The translations under genes were made by a program, and so were the position numbers. Source: Bacillus sp. S3 (lineage in GTDB: Bacteria > Bacillota > Bacilli > Bacillales > Cytobacillaceae). From it: DNA of 64,000 bases. This document shows, piece after piece, positions 45,184 through 54,867 of the stretch. Every line of letters starts with the position of its first letter. Position 1 is the stretch's first letter. The stretch covers positions 1,547,501-1,611,500 of the forward strand of contig NZ_CP039727.1 in assembly GCF_005154805.1 (NCBI RefSeq). Direction: 5' to 3'. The notes under the pieces are model-generated. The model was not told the origin of the DNA. It worked only from the letters and a program-made list of their open reading frames with translations, and did not search any database.

Positions 45184-46881
45184 GTGAAGAAAACAAAACT
45201 TTCACTACTTTTAGTATTATCACTTGTACTAAGCATGTTTCTAGCAGCATGTTCAGGCGGCGATAAAAACGAAGGAACAGACAAAGGGAAAGACAAAGGC
45301 GGCGAAAAAGCCCCTGCAGAACAACTTGCTGATGAACAAGTATTAAACGTGCTTGAGTCTGCTGAAATTCCAACTATGGACAGTGTGTTAGCAACTGACG
45401 TTATGGGTTTCACCACGATGAATGCTGTTAACGAAGGTATGTATCGTTTAGACGCCGATCAAAAGGTTGTACCTGCCGGCGCTGAAGCAATGCCTGAATA
45501 CAATGCTGATAAAACTGAACTAACAGTAAAATTAAGAAAAGATGCAAAATGGACTAATGGAGATCCTGTAACAGCACATGACTATGTGTTTGCTTGGCAG
45601 CGTGCTATCAACCCAGAAACTGCATCTGAATATGGCCCTTACTTTATGGAAGGCAAAATCAAAAACGCTACTGAAATCGGTAAAGGCGAAGCCAAAGTAG
45701 AAGATCTTGGCATTAAGGCTGAAGATGACTACACTTTAAAGATTACTCTTGAAAGACCAATTCCTTATATTGAATCTTTCATTACATTCCAATTGTTCTA
45801 CCCGCAAAACCAAAAGTTTGTTGAAGAACAAGGCAAAGATTATGCCAAAGATGCGGCGCACATTCTATACAATGGTCCATTTAAGATGACTAAATGGGAT
45901 GGCCCGACAGCAACTGAATGGACTATGGAGAAAAATGAAACTTACCATAGTGCAAAAGACGTAACGTTAACAAAGATTAACTTTGCTGTTTCTAAAGATC
46001 CGCAAGCGTCTGCAAACGCATTTACTGCAGGTGAAGCTGATATCACACCAAAACTTGCACAAGCAGCAATCCTTTCGCAATTTGAAGGTGATCCAGCGTT
46101 ATTGCAATACCAAGAACCATCACTTTTCTGGATTAAAATGAACCAAAAGAATCCAGCATTGAAAAATATCAACATCCGTAAAGCAATTGCCTTATCAATT
46201 GATAAAAAAGCTTTAGCTGATGATGTACTAGCTAACGGCTCAATTGCAGCAGATTTCTTCGTGCCAAAATCATTTGCATTCTTAGACGGCAAGGATTTCC
46301 GTGAATCTGCAAAGACTTATAATGAAATGAATAAAGAAGAAGCTAAAAAGTATTGGGATAAAGGTTTAGCTGAGCTTGGCGTAAAAGAACTTTCTTTAGG
46401 TTATGTTGGCGGTGATACCGAAACAGCCAAAGCTTCTGATTCTTTCATTAAAGACCAATTAGAGAAGAACCTTCCTGGTTTGAAGCTTACAATGACACCT
46501 GTTCCATTTAATATCCGTATTGAACGTGAACAAAAGATGGATTACGATTTATTATTCACTGGCTGGGGTCCTGACTACGCAGACCCAATGACATTTATGG
46601 ATCTATTCCTAACTGGCGGCGACCATAACAAAATGGATTACAGCAGTGCAAAATATGATGAGTTAATTAAAGCAGCGCAAACTGATTTAGCTGCCAAAGA
46701 CAAAGAGCGCTGGGATGCTCTAGTCGAAGCTGAAAAGGTTCTTTTAGAAGATGATGTAGCAATTGTGCCGGTTTACCAACGTTCCGTAAATCTCTTGATT
46801 AACGAAAAGGTAAGTGGTTTTGCTCACCATGCATTCGGTCCTGACTATAGTTACCAGTGGATTAAAATCCTTAAAAAGTAG
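45184..46881 (+). CDS. oppA: Oligopeptide-binding lipoprotein OppA
   Basis: Substrate-binding lipoprotein (565 aa) of the main oligopeptide importer, which in Bacillus also takes up sporulation and competence signalling peptides. Lipobox FLAAC is followed by a Gly/Lys/Asp linker and an SBP family 5 domain (VLNVLESAEIPTMDS; KLRKDAKWTNGDPVTAHDYVFAWQRA). It starts with GTG after GGGAGG. A TATAAT at 45130-45135 is a likely -10. Codon bias suggests high expression, and a hairpin separates it from oppB. Confidence 0.94.
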   Translation: MKKTKLSLLLVLSLVLSMFLAACSGGDKNEGTDKGKDKGGEKAPAEQLADEQVLNVLESAEIPTMDSVLATDVMGFTTMNAVNEGMYRLDADQKVVPAGAEAMPEYNADKTELTVKLRKDAKWTNGDPVTAHDYVFAWQRAINPETASEYGPYFMEGKIKNATEIGKGEAKVEDLGIKAEDDYTLKITLERPIPYIESFITFQLFYPQNQKFVEEQGKDYAKDAAHILYNGPFKMTKWDGPTATEWTMEKNETYHSAKDVTLTKINFAVSKDPQASANAFTAGEADITPKLAQAAILSQFEGDPALLQYQEPSLFWIKMNQKNPALKNINIRKAIALSIDKKALADDVLANGSIAADFFVPKSFAFLDGKDFRESAKTYNEMNKEEAKKYWDKGLAELGVKELSLGYVGGDTETAKASDSFIKDQLEKNLPGLKLTMTPVPFNIRIEREQKMDYDLLFTGWGPDYADPMTFMDLFLTGGDHNKMDYSSAKYDELIKAAQTDLAAKDKERWDALVEAEKVLLEDDVAIVPVYQRSVNLLINEKVSGFAHHAFGPDYSYQWIKILKK

Positions 46882-46899
46882 CTATACTAACCAAATAAG

Positions 46900-46933
46900 A
46901 AGAGAGTATATTTCCAAATATACTCTCTTTTTA
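46900..46933 (+). terminator. Intercistronic hairpin between oppA and oppB
   Basis: Stem AGAGAGTATATTT / AAATATACTCTCT, then TTTTA. The placement is the same as in the app operon, behind the binding-protein gene. Confidence 0.85.
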
Positions 46934-46989
46934 CCTGTATGGGAATTGTCGAAAGATGACGAAAATTTAATTAATTAGGAGGTGCAGGC

Positions 46990-47922
46990 ATGGCAAAATA
47001 TATTTTAAAGCGTATAATCTACATGATTATTACCCTGCTTATTGTTGCATCCGTTACTTTTTTCCTGATGAAGCTAATGCCAGGCAGCCCATTTAAAAGT
47101 TTTACAAAGCTTAATGCAACTCAACAACAAGTTTTGTTGGATAAGTACGGATTAAACGACCCAATCCCTGTTCAATATTTTAAATATATGAAAAATACGG
47201 TGACAGGTGATTTAGGGATTTCCTTCCAATTTAATAACACCCCTGTTACAACCCTTCTTGCTAACAGAATAGGTCCTTCAGCAATTTTAGGTTTGCAGGC
47301 AATGGTGTTTGGAGCAATTTTTGGAATATTTTTGGGCACCATTGCTGCACTAAAGCAAAACACCTGGGTTGATTATGGATCTACTTTCTTAGCTGTTGTT
47401 GGAAAATCCATTCCATCGTTTATTTTTGCTGGATTACTTCAGTATTATGTTGCAGTAAAGTTGGGCTGGTTTCCGGTCATGTTGTGGAGAGGCCCGGAAT
47501 ACACGGTTTTGCCGACAATAGCTCTCGCAATGTTCCCAATATCAATTGCTGCTAGGTTTATGCGTACTGAAATGATTGATGTATTGGGGTCTGATTACAT
47601 CACTTTGGCAAAAGCAAAAGGCGCCAGCCGCTTTCAAATCAGTATAAAGCATGCCTTAAGAAATGCGTTGATTCCTGTTGTGACAGTCATGGGACCTTTG
47701 GCAGTCAGTCTAATGACCGGTTCACTCGTTATTGAAAAGATTTTTGGAATTCCCGGTTTGGGTGAACAATTTGTTAAATCCATTGGGTCAAATGATTATC
47801 CTGTCATAATGGGTACAACACTTTTATTTTCAGCTTTATTCGTTGTTGTTATTTTAATTGTTGATATACTCTACGGAGTGATCGATCCGCGTATTCGTCT
47901 TTCGGGGGGGAAAGGTAAATGA
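46990..47922 (+). CDS. oppB: Oligopeptide ABC permease OppB
   Basis: Six-helix permease (310 aa), starting MAKYILKRIIYMIITLLIV. The EAA loop is ITLAKAKGASRFQISIKHALRNALIP, and the C-terminus VIDPRIRLSGGKGK is typical. TTAGGAGGTG precedes the ATG. It overlaps oppC by 4 bp. Confidence 0.94.
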   Translation: MAKYILKRIIYMIITLLIVASVTFFLMKLMPGSPFKSFTKLNATQQQVLLDKYGLNDPIPVQYFKYMKNTVTGDLGISFQFNNTPVTTLLANRIGPSAILGLQAMVFGAIFGIFLGTIAALKQNTWVDYGSTFLAVVGKSIPSFIFAGLLQYYVAVKLGWFPVMLWRGPEYTVLPTIALAMFPISIAARFMRTEMIDVLGSDYITLAKAKGASRFQISIKHALRNALIPVVTVMGPLAVSLMTGSLVIEKIFGIPGLGEQFVKSIGSNDYPVIMGTTLLFSALFVVVILIVDILYGVIDPRIRLSGGKGK

Positions 47923-48947
47923 TTAACAAAGATTCTCAAATTTTACCAGACATGTTTGCACCCGCCCATATTGATCCATCAAAAAGCGAAAAAATTGCTA
48001 AGCCAAGTCTAAACTTTTGGCAGGATTCATGGCTTCGTGTTCGGAAGAATAAAGGAGCAGTTGTCAGCATAGTCATTCTGATAATCCTGATTTTGATGGC
48101 GTTTGTCGGACCAATGATTTCACCTTATGAGTACGATCATCAAAATACAAAGCATAACAACCTGCCGCCTCGTATTCAGGGATTGGAAAATATCCACTGG
48201 CTGCCTTTTGATGGAACGTTAGAAAGACGTAACGGAACAACATATAATGCCTATGAAGTAAGAAACATTGATGCTTATTATTGGTTTGGCACTGATCTTC
48301 TGGGACGAGACTTATTTTCCCGTGTTTGGAAGGGCACACAAGTATCCTTATTCATTGCTTTCATGGCGGCATTAATTGATATGTTGGTTGGTGTAGCATA
48401 TGGTGCTATTTCCGGCTACATGGGCGGTCGTACCGATAGTATTTTGCAAAGGATTATAGAAGTTATTGTCGGAATCCCGAACCTGATAATTGTCGTATTA
48501 ATGATACTTGTCATGAAGCCGGGGATTGGTCCAATTATCATCGCATTAGGTATTACTGGATGGACAAGTATGGCGCGTGTTGTCCGGGCACAGGTGTTGA
48601 AATATAAAGGTCAGGAATTTGTGCTGGCTGCTAAAACTTTGGGGGCATCGGACACTTCCATTGTCTTCAAACATATGATTCCGAACATGTTTGGTATCAT
48701 TATTATTAATACAATGTTTTCGATCCCTAGCGCCATTTTCTTCGAAGCATTCTTGAGTTTTATTGGCTTGGGACTTCAAGAGCCACATGCATCATTAGGT
48801 ACTTTGGTGGATGATGGATTTAAATCAATGGTGGCTTTTCCATATCAAATGATTATTCCATCCATAATGATTGCATTAATTATGGTATGTTTTAACTTGG
48901 TAGCTGATGGATTGCGTGATGCGCTGGATCCAAAAATGCGTGATTAG
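47919..48947 (+). CDS. oppC: Oligopeptide ABC permease OppC
   Basis: Permease subunit (342 aa) with a long N-terminal cytoplasmic tail, a first helix (GAVVSIVILIILILMAFVGP), an extracytoplasmic loop of about 80 residues, and the permease domain (YYWFGTDLLGRDLFSRVWKG; EAA loop FVLAAKTLGASDTSIVFKHM). The ATG overlaps the oppB stop (ATGA). oppD follows after 17 bp. Confidence 0.94.
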   Translation: MINKDSQILPDMFAPAHIDPSKSEKIAKPSLNFWQDSWLRVRKNKGAVVSIVILIILILMAFVGPMISPYEYDHQNTKHNNLPPRIQGLENIHWLPFDGTLERRNGTTYNAYEVRNIDAYYWFGTDLLGRDLFSRVWKGTQVSLFIAFMAALIDMLVGVAYGAISGYMGGRTDSILQRIIEVIVGIPNLIIVVLMILVMKPGIGPIIIALGITGWTSMARVVRAQVLKYKGQEFVLAAKTLGASDTSIVFKHMIPNMFGIIIINTMFSIPSAIFFEAFLSFIGLGLQEPHASLGTLVDDGFKSMVAFPYQMIIPSIMIALIMVCFNLVADGLRDALDPKMRD

Positions 48948-48964
48948 AAGGCAGGTGAATTCCT

Positions 48965-50062
48965 ATGGAGAAAATATTACAAGTAAAAGATTTAAATATA
49001 TCGTTTCACACTTTTTCGGGAGAAGTGAAAGCTATTCGCGGAATCAGCTTTGATTTGTTAAAAGGAGAAACTTTAGCGATTGTTGGTGAGTCTGGATCGG
49101 GAAAATCTGTTACGACTAAATCGATAATGCGTTTATTACCGGAACACAATTCTGAAATAAAGAGCGGGGAAATCCTTTTTAATGGGAAAGACCTGACCAA
49201 GTTAACGGATAAACAAATGCAAAAAATCCGCGGCCATGATATCTCGATGATTTTTCAAGATCCAATGACTTCATTAAATCCAACGATGAAAATTGGAAAC
49301 CAGATCATGGAGCCGCTTATTAAACATCAGAATATGAGCAAGCATACTGCGAAAGAAAGAGCCGTTGAATTATTAAAGCTGGTTGGGATTCCAAAACCGG
49401 AGATCCGCATCAATCAGTATCCGCATCAATTTTCCGGCGGGATGAGACAAAGGGTAGTAATTGCAATTGCTTTAGCATGTAATCCTCAAGTTCTGATCGC
49501 GGATGAACCTACAACAGCTCTTGACGTGACCATCCAGGCCCAAATTCTTGAGTTAATGAAGGACCTGCAAAAGAAAATCGATACTTCGATTATTTTTATT
49601 ACTCATGATCTTGGTGTTGTTGCCAATGTTGCCGACCGTGTAGCGGTTATGTATGGCGGGAAAATTGTAGAAATAGGAACGGCGGATGAAATCTTCTATA
49701 ATCCTCAACACCCGTATACATGGGGATTAATCAGCTCTATGCCGGACATGGATACAGATGATGAGGAATTATTCTCAATTCCAGGAACACCTCCTGATTT
49801 ATTAGATCCTCCGAAGGGAGATGCATTTGCACCGCGTAACCCGTATGCAATGAAAATAGATATGGAGCAAGAGCCGCCATTCTTTAAGGTGTCTGATACC
49901 CATTATGCAGCAACTTGGCTATTGCATCCGGATGCTCCTAAAGTTGAACCGCCAGAGGCAGTTAAAAGGCGTCATAGCCAATATGCAGGTATAACGGGTG
50001 CAGCAAGCGGTGCTGCAACATTAAAAAAAAGTCGGACTCCTGGTATGAAGGAGGGAAAATAG
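48965..50062 (+). CDS. oppD: Oligopeptide ABC transporter ATPase OppD
   Basis: ATPase subunit (365 aa). Walker A is GESGSGKS, the signature is FSGGMRQR, and Walker B is [12 protein letters not shown]. Unlike AppD, its C-terminal segment has no cysteine cluster in the usual place (DPPKGDAFAPRNPYAMKID), and it ends in a low-complexity Gly/Ala/Lys tail of about 35 residues. oppF follows its stop codon directly. Confidence 0.93.
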   Translation: MEKILQVKDLNISFHTFSGEVKAIRGISFDLLKGETLAIVGESGSGKSVTTKSIMRLLPEHNSEIKSGEILFNGKDLTKLTDKQMQKIRGHDISMIFQDPMTSLNPTMKIGNQIMEPLIKHQNMSKHTAKERAVELLKLVGIPKPEIRINQYPHQFSGGMRQRVVIAIALACNPQVLIADEPTTALDVTIQAQILELMKDLQKKIDTSIIFITHDLGVVANVADRVAVMYGGKIVEIGTADEIFYNPQHPYTWGLISSMPDMDTDDEELFSIPGTPPDLLDPPKGDAFAPRNPYAMKIDMEQEPPFFKVSDTHYAATWLLHPDAPKVEPPEAVKRRHSQYAGITGAASGAATLKKSRTPGMKEGK

Positions 50063-51001
50063 ATGGCTGAGAGAGAAAAACTACTTGAAATTAAAAGTTT
50101 AAAGCAATATTTTAACGAAGGAAAGCCGAATGAAGTTAAGGCAGTCGATAACGTTTCCTTCGATATTTATAAGGGTGAAGTAATGGGGCTTGTAGGTGAG
50201 TCTGGCTGTGGTAAATCGACAACAGGCAGAACGATTATCCGCTTGTATGATGCCACCGGTGGGGAAGTTTTGTACGATGGTGTGAATGTACACGGTAAAA
50301 AGTCAAAAAAGCAATTGAAAGATTTTAATCGTAAAATGCAAATGATTTTCCAGGACCCGTATGCATCTTTAAACCCTAGATTGAAAATTGCTGATGTTAT
50401 TGCCGAGGGAATTGATATCCATGGATTGGCAACATCAAAAGCGGATCGGATGCAGCAAGTATATGATCTCCTGGAAACTGTTGGGTTAAACAAGGAACAT
50501 GCTAACAGGTATCCACATGAGTTCAGCGGCGGGCAGCGGCAGCGGATTGGCATTGCCCGTGCACTGGCTGTTCAGCCTGAATTCATTATTGCAGATGAAC
50601 CAATTTCCGCTTTGGACGTTTCCATTCAAGCACAGGTTGTAAATCTAATGAAGAAGCTGCAAAAAGAGAAGGGTTTAACCTATCTATTTATTGCCCATGA
50701 TCTTTCGATGGTTAAATACATTAGCGATCGTATCGGCGTAATGTATTTTGGAAAAATGGTGGAGCTTGCATCTGCGGATGACCTTTATAAAAATCCATTA
50801 CATCCCTATACGCAATCGCTATTATCAGCGATTCCATCACCGGATCCGATCAGTGAGCGGACACGTAAACGTAAATCCTATGATCCGGCAAGTCATAATT
50901 ATGATAAAAATGAGGTAATTGAATTCAGGGAAGTTACCCCAGGTCATTTTGTTCTTTGTTCGGAGAAAGAATATAAGCAATATCAAGCACAATCAAAATA
51001 A
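50063..51001 (+). CDS. oppF: Oligopeptide ABC transporter ATPase OppF
   Basis: ATPase subunit (312 aa), partner of OppD. Walker A is GESGCGKS, the signature is FSGGQRQR, and Walker B is FIIADEPISALD. The C-terminal tail ends REVTPGHFVLCSEKEYKQY. GGAGGGAAA in the oppD end serves as ribosome binding site. It is the last gene of the opp operon, before a strong terminator. Confidence 0.94.
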   Translation: MAEREKLLEIKSLKQYFNEGKPNEVKAVDNVSFDIYKGEVMGLVGESGCGKSTTGRTIIRLYDATGGEVLYDGVNVHGKKSKKQLKDFNRKMQMIFQDPYASLNPRLKIADVIAEGIDIHGLATSKADRMQQVYDLLETVGLNKEHANRYPHEFSGGQRQRIGIARALAVQPEFIIADEPISALDVSIQAQVVNLMKKLQKEKGLTYLFIAHDLSMVKYISDRIGVMYFGKMVELASADDLYKNPLHPYTQSLLSAIPSPDPISERTRKRKSYDPASHNYDKNEVIEFREVTPGHFVLCSEKEYKQYQAQSK

Positions 51002-51003
51002 TA

Positions 51004-51039
51004 AAAAAAACGATCTCGATTATTGAGATCGTTTTTTTA
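51004..51039. terminator. Bidirectional terminator after oppF
   Basis: Stem AACGATCTC / GAGATCGTT with loop GATTATT and T7; A-run on the other side. Confidence 0.9.
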
Positions 51040-51041
51040 TC

Positions 51042-51227
51042 TTATTTTCGGTTGCCGCCAACAGTTTTCCATCCTACCTGATATTTTGCACTTTCATCAA
51101 CAAATTCAGAACGACGTTTGCCCCCGAATACTTTTTCGCCAATACCATTTGTAATTACCCCCATAAAGGCAGTAATTCCAATGATTAGAAGTGCGACAAT
51201 CGTTAAATCAGCTATGTATCCAACCAT
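51042..51227 (-). CDS. Small single-helix membrane protein
   Basis: A 61-residue protein starting MVGYIADLTIVALLIIGITA, with one N-terminal membrane helix and a basic cytoplasmic tail (GGKRRSEFVDESAKYQVGW). GGAGGG precedes the ATG at 51227. I do not recognise a named family, but the start signal, composition and a shared terminator make it a credible gene. Confidence 0.7.
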   Translation of the reverse strand: MVGYIADLTIVALLIIGITAFMGVITNGIGEKVFGGKRRSEFVDESAKYQVGWKTVGGNRK

Positions 51228-51483
51228 GATAAAAACCCTCCATTTTTGAATAGTCATCATGAGAAATGAAATATCCCCTACACTTAATTGTAAAAGAACT
51301 TGGTTCTTATTGAAAGAGGAAAATAAATTAATAAGGAGAAAGTTTTAGAATAAAATGAATGCGTTTTCATTACCGGTTTTTAATTGAGAATCAAGTTTTA
51401 ATATACCCTCAAAAACACTCCCTTTAGGAACGAATTTTTTAGAAGAGAAAATCAAAACTTTTTGGTGAGAATGAATAAAATTT

Positions 51484-51510
51484 TGAAACTTTTGTAGAAA
51501 TCATTCGTCT
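51484..51510 (+). promoter_or_regulatory. ECF sigma promoter (sigma M/W/X type) upstream of spx
   Basis: TGAAAC (51484-51489), exactly 16 bp, then CGTCT (51506-51510): a full match to the Bacillus cell-envelope ECF consensus. The start is predicted near 51516, leaving a leader of about 210 nt before spx. A second, sigma-A-like -10 TATAAT lies at 51684-51689. The rest of this 497-bp gene-free stretch is AT-rich with nothing else recognised. Confidence 0.75.
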
Positions 51511-51724
51511 AATATAATGTGAACATAAATAATGGATTGGTTTTGGCTATTTAAACATTTTTGAAAAAAGGATACCTTTTTTAGAAACTGTGGTGTATAA
51601 TTAATGATATAAATTACTTATTTATAATAATTTTAATTATGAATTTACATTTTATAAGTTTTAATTCCATTTTACAGGGTATTTATAATATAAATTGCAA
51701 ATAATAGAGGAGTGTGAAGCACGG

Positions 51725-52120
51725 ATGGTAACACTATACACTTCACCAAGTTGTACATCATGTCGAAAAGCTAAATCATGGTTAGAAGAACATGAAATTC
51801 CATACACAGAGAGAAATATTTTCTCTGAACCATTATCAATGGAGGAAATAAAGGCAATTCTTCGAATGACGGAAGATGGAACGGATGAAATCATTTCTAC
51901 AAGATCAAAAACGTTCCAAAAATTAGATGTGAATTTAGATGCAATGCCACTTCAAGATTTATTTGGTTTAATTAAAGATAATCCTGGGTTATTACGTCGT
52001 CCCATTATTATTGATGAAAAACGTTTACAAGTTGGTTATAATGAAGATGAAATTCGACGTTTCCTTCCAAGAAGGGTAAGAACATTTCAATTGCGTGAAG
52101 CGCAGCGCATGGTCAATTAA
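51725..52120 (+). CDS. spx: Spx, thiol-stress transcriptional regulator
   Basis: ArsC-like protein (131 aa) that binds the RNA polymerase alpha subunit and redirects transcription during disulfide stress. The redox switch Cys10-x2-Cys13 is in [10 protein letters not shown], and the alpha-binding Gly/Arg region is [17 protein letters not shown] and the universal start [10 protein letters not shown] select the ATG at 51725. Its levels are set by ClpXP with the adaptor SpxH, encoded at 58552-59421, and by transcription from the ECF promoter. Confidence 0.96.
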   Translation: MVTLYTSPSCTSCRKAKSWLEEHEIPYTERNIFSEPLSMEEIKAILRMTEDGTDEIISTRSKTFQKLDVNLDAMPLQDLFGLIKDNPGLLRRPIIIDEKRLQVGYNEDEIRRFLPRRVRTFQLREAQRMVN

Positions 52121-52124
52121 ATGA

Positions 52125-52154
52125 TAAGACCTTCTTAAACGGAGGTCTTTTTTA
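52125..52154 (+). terminator. Terminator after spx
   Basis: Stem AAGACCT / AGGTCTT followed by T4. Confidence 0.75.
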
Positions 52155-52437
52155 TATAGACCGGAAATTTGTAGTTGAACCTGCAATTTGATACAATATA
52201 AGGAACTTTCATCCGTCTTTATCCTGATAATACGGAATAATTAGTATATCTTTAGAATAACATATAGGCATTATAATGGTTTTTTAGAATTTCGTGTTTT
52301 TTATTTCCCTTATTAGTGCTTTTGTCATAAAATGAAAGTACAAGATTATTTACCTTTTTGAAGTAATTTATTTAATGGCATGATCTGCTGGGGGTATATA
52401 GTCCCTTCAATATGGAAAATGGAAGGGAGAGGTTATG

Positions 52438-53109
52438 ATGGAGATTGAACGCATTAATGAGAATACTGTGAAGTTCTATATTTCCTATGGTGACATTGAA
52501 GAAAGAGGCTTTGATCGTGAGGAAATTTGGTACAATCGAGAGCGCAGTGAAGAACTCTTTTGGGAAATGATGGATGAGGTTCATGGTGAAGAGGATTTTG
52601 TCGTTGAAGGTCCACTTTGGATACAAGTCCAAGCACTTGACAAGGGTTTAGAGGTTCTTGTTACCAAAGCACAGCTTTCTAAAGATGGACAAAAGTTTGA
52701 GCTCCCCATTCCTAATGAAAAAATAAAAGACATTCCTGTAGATGGTAATATTGAAGAGATCTTAGATCAGCATTTTAATCCAAATCATTCCGATGAAGAA
52801 GACATATTGCTCGAGGAAGAGACATTAGAATTTCTGCTTGCATTTCATGACTTTGAAGATATCATCAGCTTATCGAATCGAGCAGGTTTAGATGATCTAG
52901 TAACAAAACTTTATCACTTTGAAGGAAAATATTATTTATATACAGAATTTCCGGAAGATATATATGAAGAAGATGAAATTGATAATATTCTTAGTATCTT
53001 ACTCGAATACGGTTATGAGACACAGCTTACAATTCATCGTGTTCATGAGTATGGAAAAGAAATTATTTCTAAAGATGTTTTTGATGAACTGCGAAAATAT
53101 TTTACCTAA
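52438..53109 (+). CDS. mecA: ClpC adaptor protein MecA
   Basis: Adaptor (223 aa) that delivers ComK and other clients to ClpCP and activates the ClpC ring. The N-terminal substrate domain opens MEIERINENTVKFYISYGDI. A linker rich in Asp/Glu follows, and the C-terminal ClpC-binding domain is about residues 110-220. Two adjacent ATGs exist; 52438 matches the family start and is eight bases after GGGAG. The 280-bp gap to spx is AT-rich with no clear element. Confidence 0.95.
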   Translation: MEIERINENTVKFYISYGDIEERGFDREEIWYNRERSEELFWEMMDEVHGEEDFVVEGPLWIQVQALDKGLEVLVTKAQLSKDGQKFELPIPNEKIKDIPVDGNIEEILDQHFNPNHSDEEDILLEEETLEFLLAFHDFEDIISLSNRAGLDDLVTKLYHFEGKYYLYTEFPEDIYEEDEIDNILSILLEYGYETQLTIHRVHEYGKEIISKDVFDELRKYFT

Positions 53110-53112
53110 AAG

Positions 53113-53146
53113 GATACCGATTTCATAATTGAAATCGGTATTTTTC
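53113..53146 (+). terminator. Terminator after mecA
   Basis: Stem ATACCGATTTC / GAAATCGGTAT with loop ATAATT and T5. Confidence 0.88.
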
Positions 53147-53186
53147 ATACTTTAAATTATAATGAGATGTTTGGCAGGTGATTCCT

Positions 53187-54698
53187 TTGAAAAACACTGT
53201 AAGGGTGGTTATATTTTTAGCAGTATTGTCCGGACTCTTGTTTTTCTTTAAGGATCAATTAGAAAGTGGAATTTTTGGATTCTTAAGTGTTTTAATTTCG
53301 CTTTCCGTTATTTTTATTGGATTTGTGATATTTCTTGAAAATCGTCATCCAACCCAAACTATTACTTGGTTGGTTGTATTAGGGAGCTTTCCGCTAATTG
53401 GTTTTATTTTTTATCTTTTATTTGGACGTAATTATCGGAAAGAGAAGATGTTTAGAAAGAAGTATTTCCTTGATAAACAAGCATTTCTCACAGTAGAAGG
53501 GGAAGATGACCCGAGAAATGAAGAAAAGCTCAGTTTAATGGGTGAACATCACGGGAAGCTATTTAATTTGGCTCAAAAACTTGGGAACAGCCCTATTTCC
53601 TTTGATACCGCTACAAAGGTATTAACCAATGGAGAAGAAACCTTTAGTCAAATTATTGAACAATTGAAAAGGGCACGACATCATATTCATCTCGAATATT
53701 ATATAGTTCGTCACGATCATATCGGCCAGGAAATAAAAGATATTTTAATTAATAAGGCCAATGAAGGAGTTAAGGTTCGCTTTTTGTATGATGCCGTAGG
53801 CTCATGGCAACTATCAAAAAACTACATTAATGAATTGAAAAATGCCGGAATTGAAACGGTCCCGTTTGGCCCAGTAAAATTGCCTTTCTTAAATAATAAA
53901 TTTAATTTCCGGAATCATCGTAAAATCATTGTAATTGATGGAACAATCGGTTTTGTGGGCGGATTAAATATTGGGGACGAGTATTTAGGGAGAGACAAGG
54001 ATATTGGCTATTGGCGAGATACACATTTAATGCTAAAAGGGGAAGCTGTTCGGACACTTCAGCTTATCTTTTTGCAAGATTGGTATTATATGACAAATCA
54101 TAGTTTTTTGACAGCGGAATACTTATCACCCCAATTAGATCATAAAAGCCACGGAGGTGTTCAACTTATTGCCGGCGGCCCTGATAATGAATGGAGCGTT
54201 ATTAAAAATATCTTCTTCTCGATGATTGCTTCTGCAAAAAAAACGGTTTGGATTGCTTCACCGTATTTTATTCCGGATGAAGATATTTTTTCAGCCATCA
54301 AAGTCGCCGCACTAAGCGGTGTAGATGTGAGGCTGCTTGTACCGAACCGTCCTGATAAACGAATTGTTTTTCATGCTTCACGATCTTATTTCACTGAGCT
54401 TCTGGAAGCGGGAGTTAAGGTATATGAATATGAACGAGGTTTTATGCATAGTAAAATCGTAATCGTTGATGATGAACTTGCTTCAATCGGGACGTCCAAT
54501 ATGGATATGCGAAGTTTTCACTTGAATTTCGAGGTGAATGCATTCTTATTCCGGACAAAAAGTACAGAAAAGCTTGTTGAAGAATATATTAATGACCTTG
54601 AATATGCCAAACAGCTAGAATTAAAAACGTTTCAAGAACGTCATATTGGCCTTAGATTATTGGAGTCAACAGCACGGTTACTATCACCACTTTTATAA
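53187..54698 (+). CDS. cls: Cardiolipin synthase
   Basis: Membrane phospholipase-D-family enzyme (503 aa) that condenses two phosphatidylglycerols into cardiolipin. Two N-terminal helices (residues about 5-65) are followed by two PLD domains with HxK motifs HRKIIVIDG and HSKIVIVDD. GCAGGTG selects the TTG at 53187; a GTG at 53178 overlaps that site. It sits between mecA and coiA and ends at a degenerate repeat copy and a terminator. Confidence 0.93.
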   Translation: MKNTVRVVIFLAVLSGLLFFFKDQLESGIFGFLSVLISLSVIFIGFVIFLENRHPTQTITWLVVLGSFPLIGFIFYLLFGRNYRKEKMFRKKYFLDKQAFLTVEGEDDPRNEEKLSLMGEHHGKLFNLAQKLGNSPISFDTATKVLTNGEETFSQIIEQLKRARHHIHLEYYIVRHDHIGQEIKDILINKANEGVKVRFLYDAVGSWQLSKNYINELKNAGIETVPFGPVKLPFLNNKFNFRNHRKIIVIDGTIGFVGGLNIGDEYLGRDKDIGYWRDTHLMLKGEAVRTLQLIFLQDWYYMTNHSFLTAEYLSPQLDHKSHGGVQLIAGGPDNEWSVIKNIFFSMIASAKKTVWIASPYFIPDEDIFSAIKVAALSGVDVRLLVPNRPDKRIVFHASRSYFTELLEAGVKVYEYERGFMHSKIVIVDDELASIGTSNMDMRSFHLNFEVNAFLFRTKSTEKLVEEYINDLEYAKQLELKTFQERHIGLRLLESTARLLSPLL

Positions 54699-54699
54699 G

Positions 54700-54726
54700 G
54701 AAAAGCGGAAGCGCCCTGGAGCTGGA
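54700..54726 (-). repeat. Truncated copy of the interspersed repeat
   Basis: Read on the minus strand it is CCAGCTCCAG joined directly to GGCGCTTCCGCTTTTC: the two outer ends of the element at 35191-35340 with the interior missing. Confidence 0.65.
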
Positions 54727-54770
54727 AAATTCTCTAAGCAAGAACTGACAAATTCTAATTTTATAAGGGT

Positions 54771-54806
54771 AAAAATCTCGTTGAATTGCGACGGGATTTT
54801 TTTATT
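54771..54806 (+). terminator. Terminator after cls
   Basis: Stem AAAATCTCGT / ACGGGATTTT (one G-U pair) and a long T-run. Confidence 0.8.
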
Positions 54807-54867
54807 TTTTTTAGAGGATTTTAGCAGAATTTGGCGAAGTTAAAGGTAGAAAAGGAGGAGAGTAAAA

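Noticed and set aside
49760..50040. Possible frameshift in the oppD C-terminus because the usual cysteine segment is absent
   Set aside because: The frame is continuous and runs straight to oppF with a normal ribosome site, so it is a divergent tail rather than a break.
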